Shown here: one piece after another, positions 1 through 9,598 of the stretch | Position numbering within the stretch: the first letter of the stretch is position 1 | Layout: the number at the start of each line of letters is the position of its first letter | Source of the DNA: JAFIFT01 sp020051095 | Lineage (GTDB): Bacteria; Pseudomonadota; Gammaproteobacteria; Legionellales; Legionellaceae | DNA length: 64,000 bases | Assembly: GCF_964199965.1 (NCBI RefSeq) | Contig: NZ_CAXMZT010000002.1 | Location: forward strand, 297,163-361,162 | Reading direction: 5' to 3' | The notes under the pieces: generated by a model | The model's input: only the letters and a program-made list of their open reading frames with translations | The model's database searches: none | What the model was told of the DNA's origin: nothing | Translations under genes and position numbers: made by a program

Positions 1-2
1 AA

Positions 3-176
3 AGCATGGTCACCATGGCACACTGTATGAATTTAAAAGTGGTTGGCGAGGGGGTTGAAACAAAAGAACAAGCAAGCATACTCGCTGATTTTGGCTGCGA
101 TTATCTGCAAGGATGGTACATTGCCAAAGCCCTTCCCTTAGAGCAGCATTGTTTTTGGCTAAAAAAGCATCGCTAA
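3..176 (+). CDS. C-terminal end of an EAL-domain protein (partial)
   Basis: Only the last 57 codons lie in the window; the gene begins upstream. The reading frame contains LKVVGEGVET followed by GCDYLQGW and a short basic tail. This is the conserved C-terminal block of EAL-type cyclic-di-GMP phosphodiesterases: the E of GEGVET is a conserved active-site glutamate, and the CDYxQG motif follows it. The protein would hydrolyse c-di-GMP if the rest of the domain is intact, which cannot be judged here, nor can any GGDEF or sensor domain. It converges with the next gene on the minus strand. Confidence 0.8.
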   Translation, partial: SMVTMAHCMNLKVVGEGVETKEQASILADFGCDYLQGWYIAKALPLEQHCFWLKKHR

Positions 177-211
177 AAAACTTCTCAGGCACTCATCTGA
201 TCTAGGTAGAT

Positions 212-1144
212 TTATGTGCTTTGCGAAAAGGGTAAATTTGGATCGTTGTTCTGAACTGATGTGGGAGGATCTTCATCCGCTTTTCGAATTTCCCGTGTTT
301 TTGTTTTGAACTCCGTCATTTTTAAAACTGTATTTTGCATAGCAGATGGCAATTGTTGCGCTAATTTGCTTATGCTCTGCCCTCTTTTTGTTGCATCACT
401 TTGATACCCTTCAAAACCAACCGCTTTTGCAATCCAATCGAGGAGACGTTCGCCCCATCCTTTAACATGTTTATTTTCAACTATAAGAATATTGTTTTTG
501 AAACTAACAGTTAATGTATTTTCAACAGTTTCAAATTTTGATTTAACTTCGGAAGGAAGTGGTCGCCCATTTTTCCCGGATAGCTCCTCCTGAATGCTTT
601 TTAGTTCCTTAAGGGCATCATCAAGATTAACTCTTGCCTTCTTCAAACCAGCGATATCTTTTTGGGTTTGGGCATCTGGGTTTTTAATAGCCTTCAATTG
701 AATAATGTGTGCTTGAATTTCAGTTCTAGCCTGTTCTAATCTTTCATTTAAACCGCCGGCAAATTTGTGTAACCACTGAATTTCTTTTTCCGATAAAGAT
801 GGCGGGGGAGGAATATCAGCTGGAGGGTGGTCTTCTAGCCAAATTAACAAGGCGGGATGGTTCTGATAATCCATCAAAAACTTAGGTATTGCCGGTTCTT
901 TTAGCACTTTTTCAAAATCACCTTTCAGCCACCAAACCATCGCTGGGGCATTATATTTCCCTTCTTGATGAATTGTTTTTTGCAATACTTTCATCAATTT
1001 TTCTGAATAATCCTGAATTTCATCCACTTTACCCTTATCAGAAAAAAATTGGGCGAATTCAGCTTGATTGACTATCGGGGTACGAAAAAAGGAATCATTT
1101 TTTTTCACAAAATGTCGAACATCCACCTCTCTTGGGACAGGCAT
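212..1144 (-). CDS. Orphan helical protein, possible Dot/Icm-type effector
   Basis: A 310-residue protein I do not recognise. It has no signal peptide and no clear membrane segment. A Pro-rich stretch (PPPPSLSE, near residue 112) is followed by about 90 residues of predicted helix/coiled coil rich in Glu, Lys and Gln. The C-terminal third has a helix with GWGERLLDWIAKAVGF, then a polar tail containing a TKRGQS-like segment. This resembles in layout the C-terminal helical module of other orphan proteins in the window (19238, 25393, 54616). It stands alone, with its own AT-rich 180-base upstream gap. An effector role is inferred only from layout and context. Confidence 0.7.
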   Translation of the reverse strand: MPVPREVDVRHFVKKNDSFFRTPIVNQAEFAQFFSDKGKVDEIQDYSEKLMKVLQKTIHQEGKYNAPAMVWWLKGDFEKVLKEPAIPKFLMDYQNHPALLIWLEDHPPADIPPPPSLSEKEIQWLHKFAGGLNERLEQARTEIQAHIIQLKAIKNPDAQTQKDIAGLKKARVNLDDALKELKSIQEELSGKNGRPLPSEVKSKFETVENTLTVSFKNNILIVENKHVKGWGERLLDWIAKAVGFEGYQSDATKRGQSISKLAQQLPSAMQNTVLKMTEFKTKTREIRKADEDPPTSVQNNDPNLPFSQST

Positions 1145-1325
1145 AAACTACCTCAGTGTATATCGATCTAACATAATTAATTTGTAGTATACAATTAAAT
1201 CGATTAGAGTGTTTTATTTCACCCAGGACTCTCTCTTATCAAATAGGCATACTTGATAAGTAACAAGCCCTCCCTTATAGTTTTATTGTAACGCTCATTC
1301 ATTATGAATCATAACGTAATCTTGG

Positions 1326-2330
1326 ATGCCAATGAAAACAAACATTAATACCAGCTCGTTAACTACGGGGCGCTATAAGATTATTCTGACATTCGCCGCT
1401 GTGCTGTTCGCCTTGGCGCCGGTGGTAATAAAAATGATGGTTGAGCAAGATTATAGCACGGAAGTTTTTGCGCCAGGGGCTATTTCGTTTTGTAACGTCC
1501 TCTTTGTGGGTAATTTTTGCGCAGGATTAATTGCATTAGCTTTCTACAGCCTGAAAAATATTATCAAGGAAGTACATAATCTACCCAGAAAAACCAAATA
1601 TTTTTTGGCCACAATGACGATCACAAGCACCATATACCCGGCGTTACAATTTACGGCCTTAGAGCACACCAGCGTTATTAATTTCGTATTAATTAGTCGC
1701 TTTAATGGCATTCTGTATATCATACTTGCCACTTTTGCCCTGGGTATAAGCATTTCCAGAAATGAAGTTATCGGCTATACAATTATCGGTATAACGGTCA
1801 TTTCCCTGCTTATTTATACAAACAAAGGGTTACATTTTGCAAAAGGCGATTGGCTGCTTTTGTGCTCTGCTTTGTTTTTTGCAGTGAATGACATATTGGT
1901 CAATAAAATCTCTGAGAAATGCTCGATTCCAACCTATGTATTTTGTCGCAATTTCACCTCAGCAATTATATTCTTTATCATTGCAAATATTTTGATTGGG
2001 CCTGAGCACTTTGCCGATGCATTTGGTCGCAACTTTTGGTTATTAATGGTGGTGTATGCAGGTTTTGCCATTGTCTTAGCACAAACATTATGGAAGTTCT
2101 CGGTTAACAAAGTTCCTGCTACCTTCATTGGCAATGTTAGCCTATTAAATCCTGTTTTTTCTCTTAGTTTTGCTTATTTACTCCTCAAAGAAGTTCCAAG
2201 TTTTAGTGAGCTCATAGCTATTATTGTTATTGCACTGTGCATTATTATTCCTAAACTACTACAAAAAAAAGGCGAACCAACCAAGCCGATGTCCCCACTA
2301 TCAATCGATACGTCGTTAGCAGGAAAATAG
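1326..2330 (+). CDS. EamA/DMT-family inner-membrane transporter
   Basis: A 334-residue protein with about ten hydrophobic helices in two repeated halves, the typical size and layout of the drug/metabolite transporter (EamA) superfamily. The C-terminal half carries the usual pattern of a final helix pair followed by a cytoplasmic Lys-rich tail. The substrate cannot be told from sequence; family members export amino acids, drugs or metabolites. A second ATG two codons downstream (1332) is an equally good start. It is monocistronic and precedes the phospholipid operon by about 130 bases. A second, distinct DMT transporter lies at 24273-25157. Confidence 0.88.
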   Translation: MPMKTNINTSSLTTGRYKIILTFAAVLFALAPVVIKMMVEQDYSTEVFAPGAISFCNVLFVGNFCAGLIALAFYSLKNIIKEVHNLPRKTKYFLATMTITSTIYPALQFTALEHTSVINFVLISRFNGILYIILATFALGISISRNEVIGYTIIGITVISLLIYTNKGLHFAKGDWLLLCSALFFAVNDILVNKISEKCSIPTYVFCRNFTSAIIFFIIANILIGPEHFADAFGRNFWLLMVVYAGFAIVLAQTLWKFSVNKVPATFIGNVSLLNPVFSLSFAYLLLKEVPSFSELIAIIVIALCIIIPKLLQKKGEPTKPMSPLSIDTSLAGK

Positions 2331-2466
2331 CCCGGTTCTGGTTCGATATAAATTCAAACGACAGGCAGAATTGAATTTGTGTCTGAAACGCTGCCTCCCT
2401 CATTGAATCGATTACGATTATCCTTTACCATGAATTTTTGTAACCGATTAATTTGCATTGAAAAAC

Positions 2467-3075
2467 ATGATAAGCATTTATGACTTAAAACCTAAATTCC
2501 AAAACTTACTTAGACCATTTGTCTCTAAACTAAATTCATTGGGTATCACAGCTAATCAAGTCACGCTGTTGACCTTCTTAATGTGTTTGTTTTATGGCAT
2601 GCTCTTATCAATCTTTATCCAGTATCGATTTATATTAGTTCTTTTTCCGGTGGTATTATTTCTAAGAATGGCTTTCAATGCCGTGGATGGGATGCTAGCA
2701 AAAGAATTCCATCAAAAATCACCCCAAGGTGCTCTCTTAAATGAACTCACAGATATCCTGGCTGACGCGGCGTTATACTTACCATTTGCCTTTCATCCAG
2801 GCTTGCAACCGATCGTCATTATTCTCTGTGTGATTTTAGCCATCACAACGGAGACTGCCGGGTTGGCATGTTTACTGATTGGTGCCAGTCGCCGCTACGA
2901 TGGACCAATGGGTAAAAGTGATCGCGCCTTCATTTTCAGTGTTATCGCGCTTTGGCTTGCCTTTTATCACGCCAATTTCTGGCTGAACCTTTTAATCGTG
3001 GTGGTGCTCATCTTGCTAGGCATGACTGTTCTCAACCGCTGCTATCAAGCATTAAAACAAGTTGAAGCAATATGA
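2467..3075 (+). CDS. CDP-alcohol phosphatidyltransferase family protein (YnbA-like)
   Basis: An integral membrane enzyme of about 202 residues that should transfer a phosphatidyl group from CDP-diacylglycerol to an alcohol. The catalytic segment reads NAVDGMLAKEF, then GALLNELTD. Against the canonical D-x2-DG-x2-AR-x8-G-x3-D-x3-D motif, the first and third Asp positions are Asn. From memory this Asn form is usual in the subfamily found next to CdsA- and PlsC-like genes, so it need not mean loss of activity. The ATG at 2467 is preferred to the TTG at 2458, since related proteins begin MISIY. It overlaps the next gene by 4 bases (ATGA), giving translational coupling in a ynbAB-like operon. Confidence 0.85.
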   Translation: MISIYDLKPKFQNLLRPFVSKLNSLGITANQVTLLTFLMCLFYGMLLSIFIQYRFILVLFPVVLFLRMAFNAVDGMLAKEFHQKSPQGALLNELTDILADAALYLPFAFHPGLQPIVIILCVILAITTETAGLACLLIGASRRYDGPMGKSDRAFIFSVIALWLAFYHANFWLNLLIVVVLILLGMTVLNRCYQALKQVEAI

Positions 3076-4004
3076 ACTTAAATCTGACTAATATCATTGC
3101 TTTTAGTATTTTGCTTGCTTTATTAGTCGTTTCTAGCCTCATTATTTTTATTTTTCGCCATCAATTTTCACCAAAAACGCAGAAAGAATTATATGACCGG
3201 ATGGTTTCATGGTGGATCATGGTCACTATTTTTATTTTGGCACTTTCCATTAGCCCCTCTTCCATGTTGATTTTCTTTGCATTTGTGAGCTACTTGGCTT
3301 TAAAAGAATATTTTACGGTCATACCGACGAGACGTGTGGACAGAAGAGCCATTTTTTGGGCATACATAAGCATTCCTTGCCAATATGTTTTGATCCATAT
3401 TCATTGGTATGGACTATATATCATTTTTATCCCCATCTTCATGTTTTTATTTATCCCGATTCGCATGGTCATATTGAAAGAATCTAAAGGCTTTTTGGTG
3501 GCGACCGGTACAATTCACTGGGGTTTAATGTTAACCGTTTATTTTGTCAGTCATATCGCTTATTTAGGTGTTCTGCCCACCGATGCTGATTGGATCAATA
3601 CGGGCATCAGCTTAATTATCTATCTCGTCTTCTTGACCCAATTTAACGATGTGAGCCAATATTTATGGGGTAAATTTTTAGGCCATAAGAAAATTATTCC
3701 AGCCATCAGCCCAAACAAAACCGTCGCAGGATTTTTAGGCGGTGTGTTAACCACGTGCCTGTTGGGGTTTATTCTGGGCCCTATTTTGACTCCCTTTACA
3801 CTCCCTCAAGCTCTCCTTGCAGGCTTTTTAATTGGCGTTTCAGGGTTTTTAGGTGATTTAGCGATGTCGGCTATCAAACGTGATTTGGGTATCAAAGACA
3901 CAGGACAGTTGTTACCTGGGCATGGCGGCATTCTCGACCGATTAGATAGCATCATTTTTACGGCGCCTATTTTCTTTCATTACGTACGATATTTGGTGTA
4001 TTGA
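3072..4004 (+). CDS. Phosphatidate cytidylyltransferase, CdsA family (YnbB-like)
   Basis: A 310-residue multi-pass membrane protein ending with the CdsA signature: a Ser-x-x-KRDLGIKDTGQLLPGHGGILDR type block near residues 272-298, with SAIKRDLGIKD and PGHGGILDRLDS both visible. It should make CDP-diacylglycerol from phosphatidate and CTP at the inner membrane. Sitting between a CDP-alcohol phosphatidyltransferase and a PlsC-like acyltransferase, it would supply the activated lipid for the upstream gene's transfer reaction. This looks like an accessory copy of the phospholipid pathway rather than the housekeeping cdsA. Its stop codon overlaps the next start (TGATG). Confidence 0.9.
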   Translation: MNLNLTNIIAFSILLALLVVSSLIIFIFRHQFSPKTQKELYDRMVSWWIMVTIFILALSISPSSMLIFFAFVSYLALKEYFTVIPTRRVDRRAIFWAYISIPCQYVLIHIHWYGLYIIFIPIFMFLFIPIRMVILKESKGFLVATGTIHWGLMLTVYFVSHIAYLGVLPTDADWINTGISLIIYLVFLTQFNDVSQYLWGKFLGHKKIIPAISPNKTVAGFLGGVLTTCLLGFILGPILTPFTLPQALLAGFLIGVSGFLGDLAMSAIKRDLGIKDTGQLLPGHGGILDRLDSIIFTAPIFFHYVRYLVY

Positions 4005-4648
4005 TGATGAATACGATATTGAAATATATTTTTTTCCAAATACTAGTCAAGCCCATTATTACAATTCTTTTGGGCCTTAATGTACGCCACCGCGCTCGTT
4101 TACCGAGCAAAGGCCCCGCTATTTTACTTGCTAACCATAATAGTCATCTTGATACCATGGTATTAATGAGCCTATTTCCTTGGCGAGTGGTGAGGCAAAT
4201 CAAACCCGTTGCTGCAGCAGATTATTTTCTAAAAAATAGATATTTATCCTGGTTCTCACAAAAAATTATTGGCATCATTCCTATTGAAAGAAAGCGGCCT
4301 GCTAAAAAACAGTCGCCTTTTGAAAATATCCAAGCAGCACTCAATAATAATCAAATTATTATCTTTTTTCCGGAGGGCTCTCGTGGTGAGCCAGAAAAAA
4401 TGAGTGAGATTAAAAAGGGCATTGCTCATTTATCAAGGCAAAACCCAGAAGTACCTATTTATCCGATTTTTCTCTATGGATTAGGTAAAGCATTACCAAA
4501 AAATGAAGCCTTGCTGGTCCCTTTTGTCATTGACGTCGTGGTCGGTCAACCCTTGTATTGGTCAGGTCATGCAGAAGAATTATTAGAAAAAATTAAAGTA
4601 TCCTTTGCAAGCCTCAAATCAGAACTTACGATTCAGGAATTTAATTGA
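4004..4648 (+). CDS. 1-acyl-glycerol-3-phosphate acyltransferase family protein (PlsC-like)
   Basis: About 214 residues with an N-terminal membrane anchor. The acyltransferase HX4D motif appears as NHNSHLD near residue 46, and the phosphate-binding motif III appears as FPEGSRGEPE near residue 125. The predicted reaction is acylation of lysophosphatidate, or of a related lysolipid, at the inner membrane. Two ATG codons (4004 and 4007) directly follow one another at the overlap with the upstream stop; the TTG at 4001 is less likely. It is the third gene of the lipid operon and is followed without a gap by the FAD oxidoreductase. Confidence 0.9.
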   Translation: MMNTILKYIFFQILVKPIITILLGLNVRHRARLPSKGPAILLANHNSHLDTMVLMSLFPWRVVRQIKPVAAADYFLKNRYLSWFSQKIIGIIPIERKRPAKKQSPFENIQAALNNNQIIIFFPEGSRGEPEKMSEIKKGIAHLSRQNPEVPIYPIFLYGLGKALPKNEALLVPFVIDVVVGQPLYWSGHAEELLEKIKVSFASLKSELTIQEFN

Positions 4649-4650
4649 TC

Positions 4651-6459
4651 ATGCGCATATCCCTTCGCCCAACCGTTTTCATGTTTTTAGCTTATGGTAT
4701 TAGCCTTTTGTCTTATGCCACATCTCTCACACCAACTCCCCATGTATCTTGTCGTTGCTTGCCTAGCCAACCTTGTTGGCCCAGCGAAAAAGACTGGCAT
4801 CAACTTAAAATCAAACTCAAAGGAAAATTGGTTAAGCCCAAGCTGGGAATAGCAGATTGTTATACTGATGCAAATAGTCAAGAATGTTCAAACGCTCTCA
4901 AGGACATTAAAAATCCTTTTTACCTGGAATCAATCCCTGGCGGGTTACAGAGTCAAGGCATGTTGAATGCTTGGGATGGGAAAGCCAGTAACTATGCCAT
5001 TGAAGCAGAAAACACCCAGGATGTGATTGAGGGAATAAATTTTGCTCGTAACCATAATCTTCGCCTGGTCATTAAAGGCACTGGGCATGATTATCTGGGA
5101 CGCTCATCAGCCCCCGATTCGCTTTTAATCTGGACGCATAAAATGCGAGACATTACCCTTCAAGACCATTTTATTGCACAAGGATGTGGAAAAAACACAG
5201 CAACACCCGCCGTCACGGTCGGAGCAGGCACCCGGTGGATTGAGACCTACCAAAAAGTGACAACCCAACACCATCGCTATGTCCAAGGTGGCGGTTGTAC
5301 GTCGGTGGGGGCAGCCGGTGGATTTACTCAAGGCGGAGGATTTGGTAGTTTTTCTAAACAATTTGGGACAGGGGCTGGCGGGATTTTAGAAGTGGAACTG
5401 GTGACTGCCGATGGCAAAAAAGTCATCGCAAACGCATGTCAAAATACCGATTTGTTTTGGGCCGTCAGGGGTGGTGGTGCAGGTACGTATGGGGTAGTGA
5501 CTAAAATGACGCTACTTACTCATGATCTTCCCCAAAATTTTGGTGTTTATAAAGGGACTATCACCGCTAACAATGATGACTCGTATAAAAAGCTCATCAA
5601 AAAGATAGCCTTGTTTTTTCGAGAACATCTCAACAACCCAAACTGGGGAGAACAAATCACTTTTACGCCCAATAACCAAGTCGAAATGGCTCTGGTATTT
5701 CAAGGTCTAACCAAAAGGGACGTTGCCCGCTTGTGGGCTCCTTTCCAAGATTGGCTATCGGCACATCCTACCGAGTTTAAACAGCAAATCAGTCTCATTG
5801 AAATCCCAGGCAATAAATTATTCGATTATCACTATTTGAAAAAGCATCACCCAACATTCATTACCCTGGATGATCGAAAAAATGCCCCAAAGGGTCAATT
5901 TTGGTGGGCTTCAAATAGCATTGAAATCTATCGCTATTGGTATGCTTATCGCTCTTGGTGGCTGGATAAAACCGTGTTTGATGATCAACACCTCGATACA
6001 TTCGTCAGTCACCTTTTTCAAGCATCTCGTTTCGCCCGTGTTGGCTTTCATATCAATAAAGGCCTGTCTGGCGCATCACCCGAAGCCATTCAACGAAGTT
6101 CACAAACGTCAATGAATCCATCCGTCTATCAATCACCCGCACTAGTCATCATTGCTGATGGTACAAATCAACAATTTATGGGTATTAAAAACCACGCAGT
6201 AAATACAACGACGGCTGAAACGAGTAAACACCGCATTGACAAAGCAATGGCACTCATTATGAGTCTTTCACCTAACAGCGGTGCCTATGTCAATGAGGCC
6301 GATTTTTTCCAAAAAAACTGGCAACAGGCTTTTTGGGGAAAACACTATAAAAAACTATTGGCGCTAAAAAAACACTATGACCCACAAGGTTTGTTCTATT
6401 GCCATCATTGTGTTGGCAGTGAATATTGGACTGAAAATGGGATGTGCCGTATCCATTAA
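4651..6459 (+). CDS. Secreted FAD-linked oxidoreductase, berberine-bridge-enzyme-like
   Basis: About 602 residues. An N-terminal hydrophobic signal peptide (to around residue 24) is followed by a PCMH-type FAD-binding domain. Both residues that attach FAD covalently in BBE-like enzymes appear present: His in KGTGHDYLGRS (about 146) and Cys in GGGCTSVGAAGG (about 216). The C-terminus has the BBE-type ending (DPQGLFYCHHCVGSEYW), and a Cys-rich N-terminal patch suggests disulphides in the periplasm or outside. The start is ambiguous: ATG 4651 follows the upstream stop by two bases, while TTG 4645 is better spaced from AGGA at 4635. It probably oxidises a sugar or a small alcohol; its lipid-operon position is unusual. 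Confidence 0.85.
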   Translation: MRISLRPTVFMFLAYGISLLSYATSLTPTPHVSCRCLPSQPCWPSEKDWHQLKIKLKGKLVKPKLGIADCYTDANSQECSNALKDIKNPFYLESIPGGLQSQGMLNAWDGKASNYAIEAENTQDVIEGINFARNHNLRLVIKGTGHDYLGRSSAPDSLLIWTHKMRDITLQDHFIAQGCGKNTATPAVTVGAGTRWIETYQKVTTQHHRYVQGGGCTSVGAAGGFTQGGGFGSFSKQFGTGAGGILEVELVTADGKKVIANACQNTDLFWAVRGGGAGTYGVVTKMTLLTHDLPQNFGVYKGTITANNDDSYKKLIKKIALFFREHLNNPNWGEQITFTPNNQVEMALVFQGLTKRDVARLWAPFQDWLSAHPTEFKQQISLIEIPGNKLFDYHYLKKHHPTFITLDDRKNAPKGQFWWASNSIEIYRYWYAYRSWWLDKTVFDDQHLDTFVSHLFQASRFARVGFHINKGLSGASPEAIQRSSQTSMNPSVYQSPALVIIADGTNQQFMGIKNHAVNTTTAETSKHRIDKAMALIMSLSPNSGAYVNEADFFQKNWQQAFWGKHYKKLLALKKHYDPQGLFYCHHCVGSEYWTENGMCRIH

Positions 6460-6589
6460 ACATCGCATTAATCTTTAACAGACCATTTGCTAAATTGGAT
6501 ATGCTCCTGCCGCTTCCTACTGACCAGTGTAGATGGATATTTATTGCTCACATTGTCATTTACATCATCCCATTTTTCATTCATAATCC

Positions 6590-7435
6590 TTGATTCGTCT
6601 TGTGAATTTTCTACAATCCGTTATGATATTTGATGACCTCCACGTATTGCATATCTACGCCTACAGCAAACTAAAAGGACAACCATGCCCCCTTCGCCAG
6701 TTTGTAAATAGTGCAAATACCATCGACGTATCAACGTGTATGCGCCATATTTATATTTTTTCTAATAGCGAATTAAAGGACCATTCGTTGGATTTCGATA
6801 GGCTGATTAAGCGGTTAAAAACCCCAGAAAAATACCAAGCACCCAGTCAGTTTGACCACCTACGAGGAGAAGAAGCCTATTCCTTCCTACTTTATTGGAT
6901 TATTGGTGGGTTTAACAAAAAAAATCCTTTCAATGATCCCCATATTTTAGGCGACCTAAGAAGAACACTGACCAAATACGAAAATAGTCAAAGCGAGCGG
7001 GGCCAACACGCATGGATGACACATAAAGCGTTGGCAATCGCCATACGAACGGATGGAAAACGCTTGTTAGACTGGATCCTTCGTCTCCCAGACTCAGTAA
7101 CCTTTGAAGAAAAGCAAACACAAGCCTTCAACGTATGTAAACGTTGCGCCCAATTAAGGTCGAATGGCTTTTTACCTTTCATAGCAAACCTGGATTATGG
7201 TTGCTTAACCGATGAAAAATTAATGAGGGAACATATCCTAGAACGCCTCGAGTATATGGCAAATCGTGCCAACAATGATTATAACAAAATGTATCAACGA
7301 TCGGGCAGTGATCTGAACTTCTTATTTGATTTAGGTAGAATAAGTCTTGAAGAAAAAATGTTACAAATTCAGAATCTTAAAAAATCACCTTTCCTCGCGT
7401 TCGACCACTTAGAAATGGAAAAAATAGTAATTTAA
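6590..7435 (+). CDS. Orphan cytosolic protein
   Basis: A 281-residue soluble protein that I do not recognise. It is predicted mostly helical, without signal peptide or membrane segment. A visible conserved-looking block is GEEAYSFLLYWIIGGFNKK near residues 86-104, and a CKRC pair occurs near residues 183-186. The assigned start is a TTG with weak ribosome-binding context; an ATG at 6623 in the same frame is an alternative that removes 11 residues. It stands alone between the lipid operon and the Sel1-like gene. Codon use looks like that of its neighbours, so there is no direct sign of recent transfer. An effector or host-contact role is possible but unsupported. Confidence 0.65.
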   Translation: MIRLVNFLQSVMIFDDLHVLHIYAYSKLKGQPCPLRQFVNSANTIDVSTCMRHIYIFSNSELKDHSLDFDRLIKRLKTPEKYQAPSQFDHLRGEEAYSFLLYWIIGGFNKKNPFNDPHILGDLRRTLTKYENSQSERGQHAWMTHKALAIAIRTDGKRLLDWILRLPDSVTFEEKQTQAFNVCKRCAQLRSNGFLPFIANLDYGCLTDEKLMREHILERLEYMANRANNDYNKMYQRSGSDLNFLFDLGRISLEEKMLQIQNLKKSPFLAFDHLEMEKIVI

Positions 7436-7592
7436 GCATTCAAAGCTGTCATTTTAAAGTATCTTAGGTATAGGCATCACTTCAAAAATATGGGATATTA
7501 AAACTGTACGTGGTTATCGTATCCCGTATTTCGCAAAACCATAATACGCGAATGATGACTCACAACCTATACATTTCTGACAGGAGGTCGTA

Positions 7593-8432
7593 ATGTTTAA
7601 TAGTATTCCGCTCAAACTTTATATCGACATGACTCAACTTCACCTTGAACTACTAGAAAGAACCCTCCAGTCAATGCTAAAAGGTGACGCGATTTATGTC
7701 TATAATCCAAATAGCTTTCAGTATGAAGTACAGCGGGAAATATTTAAAAGCTACTTAGAACTTCCCTTTGAACAACAGCAGCGCTATTGCCAAGTTCGCG
7801 CACTCTACAGTGAAGGCTTGCATTACATTGCAACCTTATGTGAGCATGTTGGGGATATCGATAGCGCTTTGGAATATCATCTCCATGCAATTTTGCACGG
7901 CCATATTAACCGACTGTTTACAAGTTATCCCCACCCGGAAGAAGAAAAACCTCTGTCATTTAGTAATGATCTGCTGGAAGGACTTTCGCTATTACTTGGT
8001 GTTGGGCAACCAAAACAACTCGACCTCGCCATTGAAAAATTGAACGCTTGCACCACTCAAAAACCATTTTCACATCTAGCCCACCTCTTCTTAGGTATGA
8101 TCGATTTTTATGGTCTAACGGGTCAATGTGATATTGCTCAAGCAGCGAATCACTTTGACAAAGCAAGCCAAAGCGACATTGCCTTAGCCAAACAATATCA
8201 TGGGATATGTCAACTGGAGCAGGGCGAATATTACAGCGGGAAATCCAGTATTCACTCAGCCGTTGAAGCAGGTTTGCCCCTAGCCCAGACCATGATGGGG
8301 ATGATGTATGAACAAGGGTATGGCATGTTCTTTCAATACCCTCATAAAGCTCAGAAAATGCTGAAACTAGCTGAAATCCAAAACACCATGCATTATAGCG
8401 AGGACAGCTATCTCCCATGTAACGCACATTAG
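7593..8432 (+). CDS. Sel1/TPR-like repeat protein
   Basis: A 279-residue soluble protein preceded by a strong ribosome-binding site (AGGAGG at about 7581). The middle and C-terminal parts hold degenerate helical repeats with the Sel1 pattern: ALEYHLHAIL, HLAHLFLGMIDFYG, AKQYHGICQLEQG and AQTMMGMMYEQGYG, each followed by a second Ala-rich helix. These would form a protein-binding solenoid. Sel1-repeat proteins are numerous in Legionella (for example LpnE, EnhC) and often act in host entry, but this one has no signal peptide, so it is probably cytosolic or translocated. It converges with the ABC exporter genes. Confidence 0.72.
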   Translation: MFNSIPLKLYIDMTQLHLELLERTLQSMLKGDAIYVYNPNSFQYEVQREIFKSYLELPFEQQQRYCQVRALYSEGLHYIATLCEHVGDIDSALEYHLHAILHGHINRLFTSYPHPEEEKPLSFSNDLLEGLSLLLGVGQPKQLDLAIEKLNACTTQKPFSHLAHLFLGMIDFYGLTGQCDIAQAANHFDKASQSDIALAKQYHGICQLEQGEYYSGKSSIHSAVEAGLPLAQTMMGMMYEQGYGMFFQYPHKAQKMLKLAEIQNTMHYSEDSYLPCNAH

Positions 8433-8464
8433 ACTTTACAAATGGCAAATAGAAACTTGGGATA

Positions 8465-9598
8465 TTATCTCTGCTGCTGATACTTAAAGCGATAGGTAGC
8501 TAAGGTAATCATCACCGTGCTATAGATTAATAACGGCCACAAATGTTGCCATATTTCCTCGATGCGACTGCCTTTCATCATAACAGCAAATAATATTTTA
8601 AAAAAATAAGTCAGCGGTAAAAACTGACTAATGGTTTTAGCCCAATCCGGTAAGCCAAATAGTGGAAAAACGAAACCCGATAAAATCACCGAAAAGGCAA
8701 TAAACACATTAATAACCTGAACAGCTTCAAACTGTGTGGCACAAAAAGTAGCAATAGTCAGCCCCAGTGATAACTCGGCAATGATATAAGGTAAAACACT
8801 CAAGTAGAGAACGGATAAATCCCCAATAAAGGGAATATCAAAGACGTAATAGGCGATTACCAACCCCATACTTAACTGTAAATATCCCACTAAAATATAA
8901 GCTAGAATTTGGCCGATTAAAATTTCCGTTGGTCGCGTGGGCGAAACCAGCAAATACTCGATGGTCCCACCTTGGCTATCCCGGAAAGCAATGATGACTG
9001 TAATCATCAACATCGTTAACATTAATACTAACCCGATCATGCCAGGAACAAGGTAAAATTGGGTGTTCAATTCAGGGTCAAACAAACGATGATTAATAAT
9101 ACGATAATTAAATGTTGGTGCCTTTGTCTGCGCATTAATCTTGGCCATCTTTTTCAGCATCGCTTTCTGGACACCGGCTAATGCAATCACCGCCCTGGCT
9201 GTCGAAAAAGAATCGACAGTTCCGTCTTCTAATAATAAGGACGGGTTCTGATGACGATAGACCGCTTGGGTAAAATTAGGGGGAATGGTTAAAATCATTA
9301 ATGCCTGGTTAGAACGCAGCAAATGATAGGCATGTTCCGGTTGGGTTGTGGAGGTGACAAACTTGAAATAAGTGGTATTTTCCAATTGTTGGACAAGTTC
9401 TCTCGTTAAAGGGGAATGGTCATAGCTAACTAAGACCGTGGGCACTTTTTCAGGAAAAGTATTGACGGCAAATCCAGCGATACACACCAAAATCAAAGGC
9501 ATAATTGCCATGATAATCACTGTGGCAGGATCCCGTTTCATCAGTAAGAATTCTTTGCGGATAATAGCCCATAAGCGACTTAACGAAAATCGAGTCAT
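8465..9598 (-). CDS. ABC-2 type transporter permease (YhhJ-like)
   Basis: A 377-residue permease with one N-terminal transmembrane helix, a periplasmic loop of about 140 residues, and a cluster of five helices in the C-terminal half. This is the classic ABC-2 (YhhJ/DrrB) layout. The segment DSQGGTIEYLLVSPTRPTEILIG marks the conserved region before the second helix pair. It forms the channel of an exporter whose ATPase and adaptor are the two upstream genes; its start overlaps the ATPase stop by 4 bases. Substrates of this family are drugs, lipids or polysaccharide pieces, and none can be assigned here. Confidence 0.92.
   Translation of the reverse strand: MTRFSLSRLWAIIRKEFLLMKRDPATVIIMAIMPLILVCIAGFAVNTFPEKVPTVLVSYDHSPLTRELVQQLENTTYFKFVTSTTQPEHAYHLLRSNQALMILTIPPNFTQAVYRHQNPSLLLEDGTVDSFSTARAVIALAGVQKAMLKKMAKINAQTKAPTFNYRIINHRLFDPELNTQFYLVPGMIGLVLMLTMLMITVIIAFRDSQGGTIEYLLVSPTRPTEILIGQILAYILVGYLQLSMGLVIAYYVFDIPFIGDLSVLYLSVLPYIIAELSLGLTIATFCATQFEAVQVINVFIAFSVILSGFVFPLFGLPDWAKTISQFLPLTYFFKILFAVMMKGSRIEEIWQHLWPLLIYSTVMITLATYRFKYQQQR

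Noticed and set aside
7960..8448. A 162-residue minus-strand frame
   Set aside because: It overlaps most of the Sel1-like gene, which has a strong ribosome-binding site and repeat structure; no family resemblance is seen in the minus-strand frame.
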